64,000 nt of DNA from contig NC_079492.1 in assembly GCF_020520425.1 (NCBI RefSeq), forward strand, positions 744,001 through 808,000. Direction: 5' to 3'. This document shows, piece by piece, positions 1 through 11,047 of this stretch (the stretch's first letter is position 1; each line of letters opens with the position of its first letter). The stretch comes from Spinacia oleracea. Taxonomy: Eukaryota > Streptophyta > Magnoliopsida > Caryophyllales > Amaranthaceae. Below the pieces are notes generated by a model that was not told the origin of the DNA, made no database searches, and worked only from the letters and a program-made list of their open reading frames with translations. Position numbers and translations under genes: made by a program.

Positions 1-993
1 GATGCGCGTAGCAGAGGAACTTGCAAATACTTCGGGGATGTGATTAGTTTCGACACCACCTTCTCTAGCAATAGGTACGTAAATGTATATCGTACTTTTA
101 TTAATTAAGTCAATTATTATTATTTTTTGAAATATATTAGGATGTCATAATGGTTATTGTGTTGGTTTAGTTGTTGTTACTTATTAGGGTTATATATGTA
201 TGTGTTTAGTGTATTTTATTTTAATATATTTATGCATGTTGGTTTGCATGCTGATCATCACTAACGTTAATTAAAAATTTGTTCATTTGTATTAGCATGT
301 CGTAGATAATTGGTTACGTGGTAGTACACAGTTCATGATGATTATATGTAATATTATTAAATAATTTCAATCAAGCAGGTATTGTATGCCGTTTGCCCCT
401 TTTGTTGGCGTCAACCACCACGGGAAATCAATTGTATTCGCCGCCGCTTTAATATCACATGAAGATACTGAAACTTTTGTTTGGGTTTTTGAGGAATGGT
501 TGAAGTGCATGGGAAAGCCTCCGAAGGGCATTTTAACCGACCAAGACAAGGCAATAGGTAAGGCAATTAGCCTAGTTTTCCCAGGTGTTCCACACCGTCT
601 TTGTTTGTGGCACATGCTACAGAATGCCTCTCGGAACCTTGGCAAACTTGCTGAATGGAAAAGCATTGATACACTTATTAGAACGGCCGTTCATGATATG
701 CTCGATCCTGAGGAGTTTGATGAGGCTTGGTGTCTTGTGATGGACACATATAATCAACGTAAGGGCTGGATGCTGGATGCTTACGATAACCGTCAACAAT
801 GGGCTCCAGCCTACAATAGAGGTAGATTTTGGGCCGGAATGTCATCAACACAGCGAAGTGAAGGTATGAATCGTTACTTCAAAACTCAAGTAGACCTAGA
901 ATGTGGATTGCTGCAGTTCATTAAAAACTATGAGTTTTGTATGAATATAAAGGCAGAGGAAGAAAAGGAGGATAATTTTGATTGTGTAGATAA
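1..993 (+). pseudogene. FAR1-related (FRS) gene 1, 5' part, split by a solo LTR
   Basis: FRS proteins are plant transcription regulators derived from MULE transposases. The window opens inside the MULE transposase-like domain. Exon 1-74 reads DARSRGTCKYFGD and ends at a GT donor at 75. Exon 379-993 follows an AG acceptor at 377-378 and the frame joins cleanly, giving VGVNHHGK, LTDQDKA and HRLCLWHMLQ, all typical of the FRS MULE domain. Coding then stops because a solo LTR begins at 994. The last five bases, GATAA (989-993), are the target duplication. Before insertion the frame continued directly into position 2415, since both sides are in the same phase. The FAR1 DNA-binding domain lies outside the window. 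The MULE/FRS assignment is secure. Whether a functional protein is still made is doubtful. Confidence 0.85.
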
Positions 994-2409
994 TGAAGGA
1001 AATAATGCCCTTGGTCCAAGTATGCATTCTATGTTAAGTCTAATAAATGCGGTTCAGTATTAATTAACAAGTTAATAATTCAGTGAGATCAAGTGAGCTG
1101 AATGCCTAGCTAGAGGCCGCTTCAGTTCAAGTGGAATTAATGATATTAATCCACAGCTTACTCTTGACTGAACCCGTAGGGTCACACAAATAGTACGTAA
1201 ACGGATCAAGTATTTAATGGCATTAAATACTCCATCTATGAATATTCGGAACCAACGGATCTTGGTTTCAGTGGGAGCTAAGATCGTCACAGGCAAGAAA
1301 TGAATACTCCGGAAACGATGATATTGCCGGAAACGGAAATATGGATCGTATCGGAAATATAAATATTATCCAAGTCGTAGATGTTGCCGGAAACGGAAAC
1401 ATGGTACGTATCGGAAAATATTATCGGAAATGGAAATATTGCCAGAATCGGAAATATTGCCGGAAACGGAAATATTGTCAGAATCGGAAATATTACCGGA
1501 ATCGGAAAAAATTCCGGAAACGGAAATATTAAATATTTGTTCGAAACGGAAATTAATTCCGGAATCGGAAATATTAAATATTGTTCGTATCGGAAATGAA
1601 TTCCGGAATCGGAAAATTTAATCGGAAGCGCATCGTACGAATAAGCATCGGACGAGGCCTGCCAGACGAGGCCCAGCACGAAGCCAGGCCATCGCCCAGC
1701 AAGCCAAGCGCGCCGCACAAACAGCCACGCCAGGCCCAGCGCAAGGCCAGGCCCAGCAGGCTGCGCAGCGCGCACAGCGCGCACAGCACGCGCAGCGCGC
1801 AGCGCGCAGCGCGCGCGGGCGCTGCGTGGGCTGCTGCTCGCGCGCACGCATGGGGGCCCATCGTGGCTGCCGTGCGTGTGTGTGCAAGTGTTTGTGTTCG
1901 TGCACGTTTCCTAAAACATGCAGAGTTCGGTTAATGATTAAATTCCTAATTCTATTTGATGAATTAATTAAATTAGAGTTCTTGTAGGATTCTAGGTTTA
2001 ATTAATTTGTATCTGAATAGGATTTCGATTCCCTTTCCATACCCCTATAAATATGAGGCTAGGGCTCACAATTTATAACAAGTTTCAAAGTATTCAAAAA
2101 GTGAGTTTTTGAGAGAAAATTAAAACACACATCTTGCTCAAAAGTGCCGAAAATTCTAGTACCTTAAGGGCGATTCTAGTTGGTCAATCTTAAGGCGGAT
2201 CCGGACGTGCTGTGGACTATCTACGGAGGGACGACACTTGGAGTCCTAAAGACTTGTTCTTGTTCGGTTCGGGCGCAGCTAGGGAGGGCACGCAACAAAG
2301 AGTATGCATCTAAATTATGCTATATGATTATGTGTAAATAATATGTTGTCCTGGGTTAATGGTTGTTTCCGCATGATCTATGTAATGTCATATGTATCAT
2401 AACCTAACA
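994..2409 (+). mobile_element. Solo LTR of the Ty1/copia family, inserted in FRS gene 1
   Basis: The element starts TGAAGGAAATAATG and ends CATAACCTAACA, the same termini as the LTRs of the complete element at 23060-33532. It is 1416 bp, against 1413 bp there. GATAA at 989-993 is repeated at 2410-2414, so this is one insertion with a 5-bp target duplication. No internal sequence remains, which is the signature of LTR-LTR recombination. It contains the family's CCGGAAA/GGAAATATT minirepeats (about 1310-1620), a GC-rich block (about 1640-1880) and a TATAAATA box near 2045. Open frames within it (Arg/Ala-rich or Asn/Gly/Ile-rich) are repeat artefacts. Confidence 0.95.
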
Positions 2410-3538
2410 GATAAGCCTCCTCAAATTGATGTTGACAAGAGTGTGTTAGCTGAGTACGTTTTCCATAAGGTTTTCACCAACGAAATGTTTGCTGATATCG
2501 TGCGTGAGCGTAAAGGTTTAACCCACACAAATGTTACCAAAATTGATGCAATAGGATCACTTATGTTGTATAGAGCTGATGAGAAACTGACCTCCCCTCA
2601 TTGGAGGAAACGGTTCAAAAGCTACACCGTTAAAGTAGATAAGGTTATAGGAGAGGTAAGTTGTTCATGTCAGTTGTTTGAATTTAGAGGTATTCTATGT
2701 AGGCATATACTCAAAGCCATGGATGTGGAGGATTCTCAATTTATACCTGAGAAATATATACTAGATAGATGGAGGAAGCAAGTTAGGTCTTATGAGAGCT
2801 TGAGGGTTTCATACTATGATCCGGAGGAATCAAGACGGCTAGCAAAAGCTAAAGAGCTATCTTTAAGGCACAATTATTTGAAAGAATTGGCCATGCATAA
2901 TGACGTTGCATACAAGCTGTATACGGAAGCTACTAATATTGTTAGGCTAAAAATGGAGGATGCGGTGGGGATACGTAAAACGGGTGACCAAGGAGATACG
3001 TCTATTGTGTGGTGGGATCCTGAAGCACGTAATGTGTTTGGTCGTCGTAGGTTAAGGCCAAGAGAGTGTAATGAGCGTGCTTTAAAAAGGACAGTTCAAC
3101 CCGTTCAAGATGATGTGATTAAAACCCCTGTTGATAAGAGGCATGTTGGTAGGGCAAAGAAAGGACCTTGTTCAATTTACGACAAATCTAAGAAGAAACA
3201 AGCATGTACGCACGCCGAGATTGCAGCCAATGAGGTACTTTAAAGTTGTTTTATAATTATTTTATTAGGTTATTATTTGAACTATTAAAATTTAATAAGG
3301 TTTACTCTCATTGTAGGAACTTATCGGCTCCATGTATGGGCATATTCCTAGCTACCGGGCTAGGCAAGAACATGCAAACAACGTCAACGATGAACGCGAA
3401 CATCCTTACTACAATGGACCTGTGTTAGACGACATTCCCGAAAGTTCGCAAATAAATTTATGTGAAGATATATCTCAGACTTTCGATTACAATACATATG
3501 AATGGCGTACACGACTCGGCGGTCGACTTACAATGTAG
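2410..3538 (+). pseudogene. FAR1-related (FRS) gene 1, 3' part with SWIM zinc finger
   Basis: This continues the gene after the solo LTR. Coding resumes at 2415 after the duplicated GATAA, runs to 3234 (GT donor at 3235), and continues in a last exon from 3317 to the TGA-region stop at 3536-3538; the joint is phase 0. The SWIM zinc finger is visible as SCSCQLFEF...ILCRHILKAMD, the CxCxnCxH pattern found after the MULE domain in FAR1/FHY3 proteins. It is followed by the usual DRWRKQV segment and a basic tail with SKKKQA. No frameshift or stop is seen in this half. The gene therefore looks intact except for the LTR, so the disruption should be fairly recent. Neighbour downstream is the XRCC3-like gene, same strand. 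Confidence 0.85.
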
Positions 3539-4363
3539 TTGTTCTTATGTTGTATTTGCTTTAGATTTTGTGGGATGTGGGAATATATTCATTGATGTTT
3601 GCTTTGCATTAAACTCGGGCAGTCTACTTTTACATATTCAAGTTAATCCAAAATGTTGCATGCATGGATGTAATTTAAGGAAATCAAACTTTTTGTCATT
3701 AGCGTGTAAGACTTGTATTAACAAAATATTTCCAGAAGTGGTATATTGTGTTGAAAAATCCAGTGTTGTTTATCTAATTTTCTGTCCAAAATTAATGTTG
3801 GTCCATTTCAAAAACCAAAAAAAAAAACGGGGGGAAGGGGAGCTGTTGAATAATATGTTCATATTGCGCGTATCAAGTGTCGAACCTCAGACCAAAGGGG
3901 TAGCGTTGCTCTATAATAATGCAGTAACCATTGTGACGTGAGGCCGAAGCCATTGCTCTTACTGGTGGTTTAATGTAGATATATTGTGGTCTGCTTAATA
4001 TCCTCACCTGTTTATACAACGTTAATTAATGAAATTCCCCTTTGAATACAAACAATAATATATATATATGTTTTATATAATTAAATGTAACAAAATTAAT
4101 GCAGTTAGAATATTAATTCATTTATTTCGTTCACACGTTAGTTGAACGAAAGTATGTAACACATTGGTTCATACTAAATAATTATAGATAATTTTGAAAT
4201 TCATGGTCATGGTGTTGTGCACCTATGTTGAACTGGGGACATGATTTCTACAAGTAATAAATTATCTCGTGGACTCTACATTTTATTCTGTTTACACCTT
4301 ATTTGTATATATAGGTTTTTATAAACATAATATTACTCAAGTAAATCAAATTAAAGCAGAGAA
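3539..4363 (+). other. Intergenic spacer between FRS gene 1 and the XRCC3-like gene
   Basis: AT-rich sequence without a convincing reading frame. It contains an A-run followed by a G-run near 3818-3840. No promoter could be assigned with confidence to the gene at 4364; a TATATATA stretch at about 4060-4070 is too far upstream to be decisive. Confidence 0.5.
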
Positions 4364-5182
4364 ATGTCAAAAGCAGTTTCAAATGAAAAAACAATTGTAC
4401 AGAAAATTGCAACTAGGTGCAACGTCATTGACAGAATTATGCAAGGCGGTGTAAGTGTTGGAGAAGTGACTGAGTTGTGTGGGGAGAATGCAACCGGTAA
4501 AACTCAACTTTGCCTGCAAACCAGTATTGCATGTCAATTACCTCCGTCTTTGGGTGGAATGTTTGGAGCTTCCATTTATATCCACTCAATTGGTCCATTT
4601 CCTATTCGTCGTTTAACAGGTATAATGCCCCACATTTTACAATCTCCCATAAATCAAATTGATAACCCTTGTGATCATATAACAACCAAGCAAGTGGAAT
4701 CCCCGCATGAATTACCTGATGTTCTTGATTGGGTTGTAAAACTGATTAAGTATTCACATAACACATGCAGGCATATCCGTTTAGTTGTTATAGACTCAAT
4801 CGCTAGTATTTGTGCTAGCCATTTTGAGAACACGGTTGAGGGGTTAGACTCACGAACACAATTATTACGTGCCATTGGATATGGCTTACATTCCATCGCC
4901 TCTACACTCAATGTTGCTGTTATCGTTGTTAATAATGTTGTTGATGTGTTTCCAAGCGATCGTGATTCGTCTACAAACTTTATGATGTCATCTGGTCGGA
5001 AGGTTCGGCCCGCTTTGGGGAAAGGATGGACTCGAAATATTGCAACAAGGTTGTTTTTATCCAAAGCACTTAATCCCGTCACTCAAACGTCTGATAGATT
5101 GTGTAGTGTTTTGTTATCTCCTACGCTCGAGTTAGATGCTTGTAGGTTTAAAATAACAGAGAAGGGAGTCAGAGATGAGTAA
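4364..5182 (+). CDS. XRCC3-like RAD51 paralog, intronless
   Basis: A 272-residue RecA-fold ATPase resembling plant XRCC3, the RAD51 paralog that works with RAD51C in homologous recombination repair and meiosis. The Walker A motif GENATGKT is at residues 40-47, followed by QLCLQ as in RAD51 paralogs. FGASIYIHS and FPIRRL (about 67-84) match the XRCC3 strand after the P-loop, and the Walker B strand LVVIDS is at about 140-145. SSGRKVRPALGKGW (about 210-223) matches the XRCC3 segment before the last strands. The ATG lies at the start of the conserved region, so the protein is somewhat shorter than the roughly 300 residues usual for XRCC3. Plant XRCC3 genes normally have several introns and none is seen here, which suggests a retrocopy. 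The frame is open throughout. No polyA remnant or flanking duplication is obvious. RAD51 paralogs other than XRCC3 are less likely. Confidence 0.72.
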   Translation: MSKAVSNEKTIVQKIATRCNVIDRIMQGGVSVGEVTELCGENATGKTQLCLQTSIACQLPPSLGGMFGASIYIHSIGPFPIRRLTGIMPHILQSPINQIDNPCDHITTKQVESPHELPDVLDWVVKLIKYSHNTCRHIRLVVIDSIASICASHFENTVEGLDSRTQLLRAIGYGLHSIASTLNVAVIVVNNVVDVFPSDRDSSTNFMMSSGRKVRPALGKGWTRNIATRLFLSKALNPVTQTSDRLCSVLLSPTLELDACRFKITEKGVRDE

Positions 5183-5398
5183 ATTATGTAATTTTAAAGT
5201 GTATCCATGAATATTCCTGCTGCGTTAGTCAAAAAATGTTCGAAATGTATTCATTGTAGGAGTGCTGACGTTGATATAAATAAATACATACGTTGAAAAT
5301 GATCGGTCGTTAATAAAAATACCACAAATAAACCATCCAAAATAAGTAAACATAATTCCAAAATACACTCAAAACAAGTATACAAAAAGTGGTCTTAT

Positions 5399-8300
5399 TC
5401 ATAATGAACCAACGTTTTGGGTGATTGTGTTCAGGACCTCATCCACGCCTATGTCGTTGACGGAGCTGCCGATTAGTCGTCCGAGGATGTATTTCCGGGC
5501 GTCCATCTCATTCTTTTGATAACACTACACGCAGATTATGATATTGTTATTATCCTCAGAGGATGTTTTTGAATAACAAGATGTTTACATAATAACCTTA
5601 AAAAAATTGAAGACAAATTAACATACCTCCATCCATTCCCAAGCATCTTCACACGACAAAAAAAAAAAAATCATACACAATAACCCTCGATCTTCTGAAC
5701 ATTTTTCAGTTATTGGATCCTTTTCATATAAGACACTACTCTTAAACGCTTTATCAAAGGTCAAGACATTTGATCCATGAATTGGTTCCAGGTCGCTAAA
5801 AATCGGGCCCTGCAATAACGCTTGATTCAGTATAATATTATCTACGTGTTAATGTGTAAGATTATTTAGTTTGGAAATCACTTACAATTTTGTTCACAAC
5901 GGTGTGCAAAAAACACATGTCTGTCATCGGTTTTTTTCTTGGATCAAAAGCATGGATACGAGCAGGGCTCAGTTTAGGAATTTCCCTAGTTATCCTAATC
6001 ACCATCCACCGACCTTTAAACGCGATAGGAGCATATGTCTGCGCAGGTGAACCCCTCTAAAATTAGTTTACAAAAGATTAACAATTATACTCATCGGATC
6101 CTGAATACTATCGTAAGATTTACCTTTCTCACTACATCCAAATCAATGCCCTTGTTCATGTCATATTTGATCCTATTTCCCATCATTGATAGTGTTTCCA
6201 CGTAGTCTGCCGACATGTCTTCTGACTCCATCAAGTGACTCTGCACATAACAAATTGTTAGCTACAACTGAAGCTCCAGACACCAGTTTGTATTATGGAA
6301 CAACGATTACTAGACTTACCAAGTAGTCTGGATGTAGCACGTAATTGTTAAGGCCATGCATTTGAATTATTTCGCCGTTGAGAAAAGAACACCATGCAGA
6401 CATAATCTAAAGTATTGATATACAACTCAATTAGTATGATAATAAGTTTAGTACTAGAAAAAAAAATTAAAAAATCATGTACCTCCATTGTTATTCTTCC
6501 TTTCCTTTTGAAAGCGTCGTAAAGCATTTCTCTAGTGAGCTCAATTACACCGTCTCGATACAGAACCTGGTCCCTAAATTTGTTCGCAGCGAGTAATTGT
6601 TCTGACACCTTTTGTTGTGTTGGGTCAATCCTTGTCAAAACTTTCTTATGCCCTCTGTGTCTTAGATCATCATCGGACTGTGTGTGTTCATCACTGTCTT
6701 CATCGGACTCTCCATCGTTCCTCTTCTCCTCATCGGATTCTCTGTCATCTCCATTGTTTTCATCGGGCTCTCCGTCATCTCCCTTGTCCACACCACCATC
6801 TGTCGACTTCCCACCCTACAATTTTATTAGCGTCAGTATACTTCCAAATATAGGACACATGTTATATATTATGTGACGCATAACAAATGTTTGTGCACTG
6901 ACCTCCATCCGGGAAGGCTGCCTCCGTCGTTTTGGACGTAAATTTGTTTTCAGAACCTCTGTTGGTGGTCGGGCTGCTGGACCCCCTTCACTGCAACTCT
7001 TCGTTTTAGCCATGGTGGTAGCTCGGACAAATTTCCAATTGGGTAAGGTTTCCCGTACACGACATCACGAACAACCTTAAACATACACACATCAATGTTA
7101 AGTAACGCCTTCATTTTGGAGTAATTTATAAAGGTATAAGTTTGTAGAAGAAGTGTGTTACCGGTGCGTGACCGTAAGATCCATCTGGTCCGGTGTCTCT
7201 TGATATTAAGGCATTTACCTCTTTGGTCTGCCAAGCACCAAGTCTGGGTGAATCCATCTTCCATCCTTTGATTGTTTTTGGGTAATTTATTCTATCTAGA
7301 TATGCAATCTGATAATTGACATGTGAGTTGGCTATATTATGTATTATTTAAAAAAATCAACATTCAAAGCGGACTAATAATAAAACCCTTACCAACAAAA
7401 CAAAGGGAGAAGCTCTTCCAGTCTCCTTCCCACGACCAACCATCCAATCGTATACGAAGCCACACCAATTCCAATCACGAGGGTTTTTTATACAATCGTC
7501 CTTAAGAATGTGCAACAACTTTGGCGTAACAAAGTTGTATCTATTCATGCAGAAGAGACTACCGAAAGTCAGTAGTATAAAATGCCTTAAAAAGACGTGT
7601 TGATTATCGACTTCCAGTACTGCCCTGTTGAATAGCTCAGTGTAATCAATCCCAAAGTTTTGGTCGTACATGTCCTCTAACTGAATTAGCTCAGGGTCAT
7701 CGAATCTCATTTTATCAAATTCTAAATGGCCCATAGGTAGCCCAGTAATCCAACCTATCATCTCCTCGTCTATGACAATGTGATAATCATCTCTAATATG
7801 CAACGTTTGTGCTTTCCAATCCCACTTACTTTCTAACCAAGTCATGAAATACCTATCTACCTTCGTAATTTTCAAGTCTAACACGGACCCAAAACCAGCA
7901 GCTTCAATCCAATTTTTCCTAATATCACAACAGTTACTGACCAAATCAAACACCAGACCCGGATACGCTCTCAATGCGGTGTGCTGTGAAACAAATAATT
8001 ACGCCGGACTAATGTCAATTTTCTCTACATCTAATACATACACAAAATCAAAGCACTCTAATTGATATATGTGAACTTACCTGTGGCTTAGCTTTGCTCT
8101 CCCCCTTCCCCCTAGGAGGCCTACTAGGCCCACCTTCAATCCATCTCCCGATTGGTTTGGGTTTAGCAGCCCTTTGTTCATCGGTCATTGGTGGCCTCCC
8201 TCGCTTGCGGCTTCTAGGTAGTCCATTACGACGACTCCCTCGTTGGGGCTTAAATTATTTAAATTGATTTTAGTACAAATGAATTGGTAAGACAAAAAAT

Positions 8301-9072
8301 TCAATTAACATGTACAAGTTGTGCAACCTGGGGGATATCGGTCATTCGGTTTAGAGTGTCCCAAATTTCGTCCTATATTGTAGAAATTTGAATTAATTAC
8401 CAGCGATATTAAAGTTAAAGCATGCCATTTGAGCTTGGGGGGTTATAACTAACAACATATTAAAGTTAAAGCATACCATTTGAGCTTGGGGGGGTGGGAT
8501 TTCAAAAATAGTAGACCCACTTGTACCCTGATTGTCCTCAATTCCACTAAGTAATGGAGATATATCCTAATATAGATTCGTACATTATTTGTTAACAATT
8601 TTTCTAATTCATAGTAAAAAAACTACCTTCATTGCACAATAATGTATAAAGATTATCAGGAAATGTGCAATACCTCATTTGGCTTTTCCGACCGTTCGCC
8701 TGTTTGATCTACGTTTGTCTTATTCGTCTGTTTCACCGAATCGGAACGGGTTTTCCGGCGATGCTGGGTGGTGCCTTCTTCTCTAGTTTTCCGGCTACCT
8801 TGGGTGATGCCGACTTCTCGGATTTTAGGGTCAAGTTGAGATGCATCGTCTTGGTTTGTAACAGCTTGGGTGGTTGGGTCTGGCTGGGCTGTTGGGTCTG
8901 GTCCAGTTGTTGTACCAGCTTCGGTTGTTGGGTCTGACCCCACCAACTCGGACACATTCGTACCGGCGGTAACCGGGGACTCCTCCATGTCGGACAAACT
9001 AGACAGAATATCAACGCAAGTTTCAAGTACAGACTCAAAATTTGATGTTCCAGGATCTTCTTCCCTACACAT
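5399..9072 (-). pseudogene. Ulp1/C48-like gene, 13 coding exons, catalytic His and Cys replaced
   Basis: Exons, gene order: 9072-8674, 8566-8477, 8372-8328, 8248-8081, 7983-7393, 7308-7162, 7075-6903, 6815-6483, 6406-6320, 6240-6124, 6056-5886, 5809-5627, 5524-5399. All have GT/AG borders and all joints are phase 0, except that exon 7075-6903 is 173 bp, so one frame break must lie in it. The N-terminal part is polar with a basic AT-hook-like RKRGRPP. Next comes a conserved region (IRDDYHIVIDEEMIGWITGL, YLDRINYP) shared with the gene at 12075-13676, then an acidic linker (DKGDDGEPDENN), then the C48 peptidase fold. Ulp1 proteases remove SUMO using His, Asp and Cys. Here the His position reads KGRWMVI and the Cys position reads SEDRGLLCM, so both are Arg; HAFDP keeps an Asp. 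It looks like a dead protease, probably TE-linked, or a pseudogene. Confidence 0.7.
8407..8493 (-). repeat. 36-bp direct duplication of an exon end and splice donor
   Basis: The segment at 8458-8493 (exon end plus donor of the 8566-8477 exon, minus strand) is repeated at 8407-8442, an offset of 51 bp. In the copy the donor reads GCATGC instead of GTATGC. The duplicated end therefore lies within the intron with a weakened GC donor. Confidence 0.7.
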
Positions 9073-9225
9073 TAACTAACAATGAACATTATTTTTGGAA
9101 TTAAAACATCTTAAATTATAATTTTGGGTATAATGAAATGTGAAGATTTTATACAGATCCGAAACAATTACAAACCAAATTAAATAACTATAATTAATTG
9201 GTTGTAAAAACAATTCGAAAATGTT

Positions 9226-9340
9226 ACCTGATTGAGTAGATTGATAGTAGTTTGGGGTTTGAAGCAGAGAAATTCACTGCATGTAGAAGAGAGAGAAAAG
9301 GGAAAAAAAGAGACCAAAAAAAAATCAGTTTTTATAGTAC
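9226..9340 (-). promoter_or_regulatory. Promoter and 5' UTR of the Ulp1-like gene
   Basis: On the minus strand a TATAAAAA box lies at 9336-9329. A likely untranslated first exon ends CTCAATCAG just before a GTAAC donor at 9230. An AG acceptor (TTGTTAG) immediately precedes the ATG region at 9072. Spacing fits a 5'-UTR intron, which is inferred and not proven. Confidence 0.5.
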
Positions 9341-10950
9341 CCCTATTATTTAATATTTAACACCGGAAATAAAAAAAAAGTTAAAAAATAGTTAGCCTTG
9401 TTCTTCAAGGCTACCCAAATTAAAAAAAAAAAACGTTGACCTTGTTCTTCAAGGCAACCGAAATAAAAAATTATTATACAACATTTATTAATTAAGACCC
9501 TTTATTATAAAGGGAGTTATGGGAAGTTATCTAATAAAGGTGTGTTTTTACCACTATTTAGTTATGGATACAGCTTTGCACATACAGATCAAATTAAATT
9601 GCAATACGGGCCAAGGAAAAACGAACACTAGTCACCAACAAAGTAGCATGGTCAACCTAGAAATCTAATATGGTTTGTGATTGAATGAAATAAGTCGCAA
9701 ATTTGTTAACACAAGCATAAAGCACGAAAATTCGGACCCTACGGTATTCGTTAGGCGTCCACGTGCACACCAATTAGTTAACAACTTTAAAAAATTATGT
9801 GACACATGGGTTTTGCGTTATGTGTCAACGTGCTCACCATTTTGTTAGCAACTGAAAAAATTCACGGATCACTGGATTCTATTACATACTTTCAACGCAT
9901 GAAGTAACGCTTAACTGGCGGAGTTAGCAACCCGCATACGTAACTTCCCACGATAATTCCACTAGGGTTTTGCGTTATGTGTCAACGTGCTCACCAATTT
10001 GTTAGCAACTAAATCAATTCACGGATCACTGGATTCTATTACATACTTTCAACGCATGAAGTAACGCTTAACTGGCGGAGTTAGCAACCCGCATATATCG
10101 CTATTAAATACTTTCAACGTATGATGTGTAACTATAAACCACAATAACACTAGAACTTAGCTAATTATTGTGTACGAGGTCACAAATTTATTAGCCAGTT
10201 AAACGTATAAAGTAACGCTTAACTGGCGGAGTTAGCAACCCGCATACATAACTTCCCACGATAATTCCACTAGGGTTTTGCGTTATGTGTCAACGTGCTC
10301 ACCAATTTGTTAGCAACTAAAACAATTCACGGATCACTGGATTCTATTACATAGCTAATTATTGTGTACGAGGTCACAAATTTGTTAGCCAGAACATACT
10401 ATCATCGTATCGTCAAGTAATTGTGTTTAAATTATCATGGACATACAGTTATAACAGATAAGAAACTTGGATAGTCACGCAATAGCGTAGTATGTGGCCA
10501 AATCCAACCTTGTATAAAACTATAAGAACTTATAATTTAACGTTATAACATAAATAACACGTGGAATTATTTATAATTACGAAATAAATATAGATACAAC
10601 CACAAAATTATATTTTATATAGACAATATCCGTTGTAATTTAATGAATCAGAAACTCCACCTAATATCACTTTTAACACTAGTAATAAAAGCCTATTCCA
10701 CCTAAGTTGTCACTGTATTGGTCAGTCCCACCGCCCAACAATGTACTTGGCGGGAAACACAATAAAGAGTATTAGAAATTCTGAGATAAAACAAAAACAT
10801 TAACGACAAATCCAATACATGCGAATAATATATTTCGATATTATTTTTTAAATACCATTAATAATTAAAACCAGATTAACAAAATATTGTACAAGCAAAA
10901 ATAAATTGTTGGAAGAAATACATTGACATACTTTCCCGCCAACATCAATG
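9341..10950 (+). other. Intergenic region between divergent genes
   Basis: No gene is seen. A phrase ACCTTGTTCTTCAAGGC occurs twice, near 9395 and 9431, each followed by an A-rich stretch, so a short duplication is present. The repeat array at 9811-10390 fills the centre. The rest is AT-rich. Confidence 0.5.
9811..10390 (+). repeat. Tandem repeat array, about 155-bp monomer
   Basis: The phrase TTTTGCGTTATGTGTCAACG starts at 9811, 9968 and 10276, spacings of 157 and 308 bp (about two monomers). Between these, AGTAACGCTTAACTGGCGG recurs three times and CACGGATCACTGGATTC three times, followed by TTAGCAACCCGCATA. The middle double unit holds a diverged monomer. This is a small array about 0.7 kb upstream of the gene at 11048. 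Confidence 0.85.
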
Positions 10951-10951
10951 C

Positions 10952-10959
10952 TATATATA
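10952..10959 (+). promoter_or_regulatory. TATA box for the gene at 11048
   Basis: TATATATA lies 89 bp upstream of the ATG at 11048. The A/C-rich leader between them has no upstream ATG close to the start other than at 10974 (CCATGG). Confidence 0.5.
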
Positions 10960-11047
10960 CTAATTACAATTACCATGGTTTCCATTCATCAAATACATCC
11001 ATAACTCATACAGTTAAACAACTCATCTATCCACACTATTTCGCAAT

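Noticed and set aside
1310-1620. CRISPR-like regularly spaced repeats in the LTR
   Set aside because: Units are 12-18 bp, imperfect, without unique spacers, and sit in a plant LTR.
1287-1934. Long overlapping Arg/Ala-rich and Asn/Gly/Ile-rich open frames in LTRs, repeated at 23407-24055, 32467-33115, 54346-54964 and 63376-63950
   Set aside because: They arise from the LTR minirepeats and GC block, are open in several frames at once, and lie in noncoding LTR sequence.
6535-6876. Ser-rich and His-rich plus-strand frames
   Set aside because: Complement of the acidic linker of the Ulp1-like gene.
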